Source: CAVWDU01 sp963840725 (GTDB taxonomy: Bacteria; Pseudomonadota; Gammaproteobacteria; Pseudomonadales; Halieaceae). Taken from it: DNA of 64,000 bases. This document shows, one piece after another, positions 63,041 to 64,000 of this stretch (its first letter is position 1; every line of letters starts with the position of its first letter). Both the position numbers and the translations under genes were made by a program. The notes below the pieces were generated by a model. That model searched no databases. It was not told where the DNA came from and worked only from the letters and a program-made list of their open reading frames with translations. The DNA is taken from the NCBI GenBank assembly GCA_963840725.1, contig CAWIZY010000004.1, positions 124,001 through 188,000 of the forward strand, given 5' to 3'.

Positions 63041-63856
63041 CTATCGTTTCCCGAGCCCACTTCGACGCCGGCGTAAGCAGCGAGTCGCAATCTCTACGTA
63101 TTCCGGCGCAAAGCGTGTCTGTCTCAACCTGACGTCCTTACTCAACCTGGTCGTTCGCTAGCCCCGCTGGTTCGCCTCAATGAAGACCGTACGCAAATAG
63201 CGGTTACCGTGCTCAGTGATACCGAACCGGTTGTGCTTACCCCCAGAGGAATATTCGCGGATATCCATGCCCATCCATGACACCAGTTGCCGCGGGTGTG
63301 GAAAGCGCTGGACATCACCAAACTCAGTAATCATGGTGAGGGCAAAGATTGTCTTTATCCGCTTATAACAGGTCAACGCCTGCACGGACTTCTGATACCG
63401 CTCCGTTTTGGCCAGCGCCTCGATCTGCTCGTTGTACTCAGCCAGTGACCGGTTGATATCTTGCAACTGGCGATGCCGCAACTGAAGGTTGACTTTGAGA
63501 CTGCCCGGTTGGTCGGCAATCGTTCGTTCGAGCCAGCTATGGTGCTGGATCGTCCAATGGCTTTTATGCTGGGTCTCGGCTTTGTAATGGAGGCCATTGC
63601 GGCGCAGTATCGCCTGCAGATGCCGGCGCACCTGTTCCCGCTGATGCATAAGGCTCTGCCGGGTAGGAAGCCTCACAAACCACCTTGATGGTGTACCTGG
63701 CAAAGTGTTTCCGGACCTTGGCCAATTGCCCCAACAGGCCCTTCAGGGTTGGTCTGCACCTGAAGCTGAGGAGTTCACCGGATTCCTTGTTCAGCGCACA
63801 ACCGTGGTACTGAGTATCATCAACATCCAGGCGATATAGACTATTTTTTGTGTCAT
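63041..63856 (-). mobile_element. Degenerate IS110-family transposase
   Basis: The start MTQKIVYIA is at 63856; one base is out of place before LDVDDTQYHGCALNKESGEL (the first IS110 Asp site). After VVCEASY near 63670 the central part is missing. The frame resumes with RQSLMHQREQVRRHLQAILR and the transposase-20 block IKTIFALTMITEFGDVQRFP, then PRQLVSWMGMDIRE. An in-frame TAG at 63158 replaces the usual residue after EANQRG, and RTTRLSKDVRLRQTRFAPEY continues beyond it to 63041. Inactive as it stands. Confidence 0.82.
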
Positions 63857-64000
63857 AGACGCCTCCGCTATTCGCGAGATTATGCGGTATTGCCCACCGC
63901 CTTGAGGTACCCCATCTACAAGGATAGCCCTCGGTGCTGGTGAAGGTGGGGGCGTCTATATCATCTATACATGCACTCAAACTATTTATGTCAAAGTCGT

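Overview
The window looks like a chromosome segment of a marine gammaproteobacterium, probably near the Halieaceae/OM60 group. This placement is inferred from gene order and protein wording, not from a search. The block kdsD-kdsC-lptC-lptA-lptB-rpoN-hpf-ptsN-rapZ-ptsO, with divergent ibaG-murA, is the classic gammaproteobacterial arrangement. The neighbouring sets petAB, rplM-rpsI, zapE/zapG, hisGD, mreBCD-maf-rng-yhdP, gatCAB and hemA-prfA-prmC-moeB fit the same picture.

Layout. 1-3.4 kb: cytochrome bc1 genes, rplM-rpsI and zapE, on the minus strand. 3.7-6.3 kb: zapG, a NIF3-family gene with an in-frame repeat, and a DegS/AlgW-type periplasmic protease. 6.3-10.7 kb: hisD, hisG, murA, ibaG and mlaC on the minus strand; mlaF, mlaE, mlaD and mlaB are absent from their usual place. 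10.9-20.9 kb: a long plus-strand run for Kdo synthesis, LPS transport, sigma-54, nitrogen PTS, mgtE and darP. 21-29.6 kb: yhdP, rng, maf, mreD, mreC and mreB on the minus strand. 29.9-35.1 kb: gatCAB, small conserved genes and cysZ, with smrA opposite. 35.2-42.9 kb: an RhlB-like helicase, DoxX, a MATE exporter, moeB, prmC, prfA and hemA. 43.3-51.3 kb: a TPR lipoprotein reading into lolB, ispE, tRNA-Gln, prs, rplY, pth, ychF, a bacterial voltage-gated channel and tRNA-Met.

From tRNA-Met (51,177) onward the sequence is accessory. The last 42 bases of the tRNA before its CCA end, and about 190 bp in all, recur at 56,078. The two copies bracket a 4.9 kb segment that carries a DDE integrase, an AbiE-like toxin-antitoxin pair, a small membrane-protein gene broken by five 14-bp repeats, and a second two-gene module (winged helix plus nucleotidyltransferase-like protein) whose gene junction also carries a 14-bp tandem duplication. 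After that come a frameshifted IS6 transposase, a Stealth-like protein, a secreted protein with a long Ser-Asp tail, a chimeric ORF ending in an IS3 transposase tail, a more AT-rich amidohydrolase, IS91 and IS110 relics, and a truncated secreted protein.

A quality caution applies. kdsD, ispE, prs, rplY and pth, which are normally single-copy and essential or important, carry single-base frameshifts that restore conserved sequence in the next frame. Four of them lie together at 45.6-49.0 kb. This points to local base-calling error at least as much as to real decay. The TPR-LolB joined ORF and the missing mreC start codon may share that cause.
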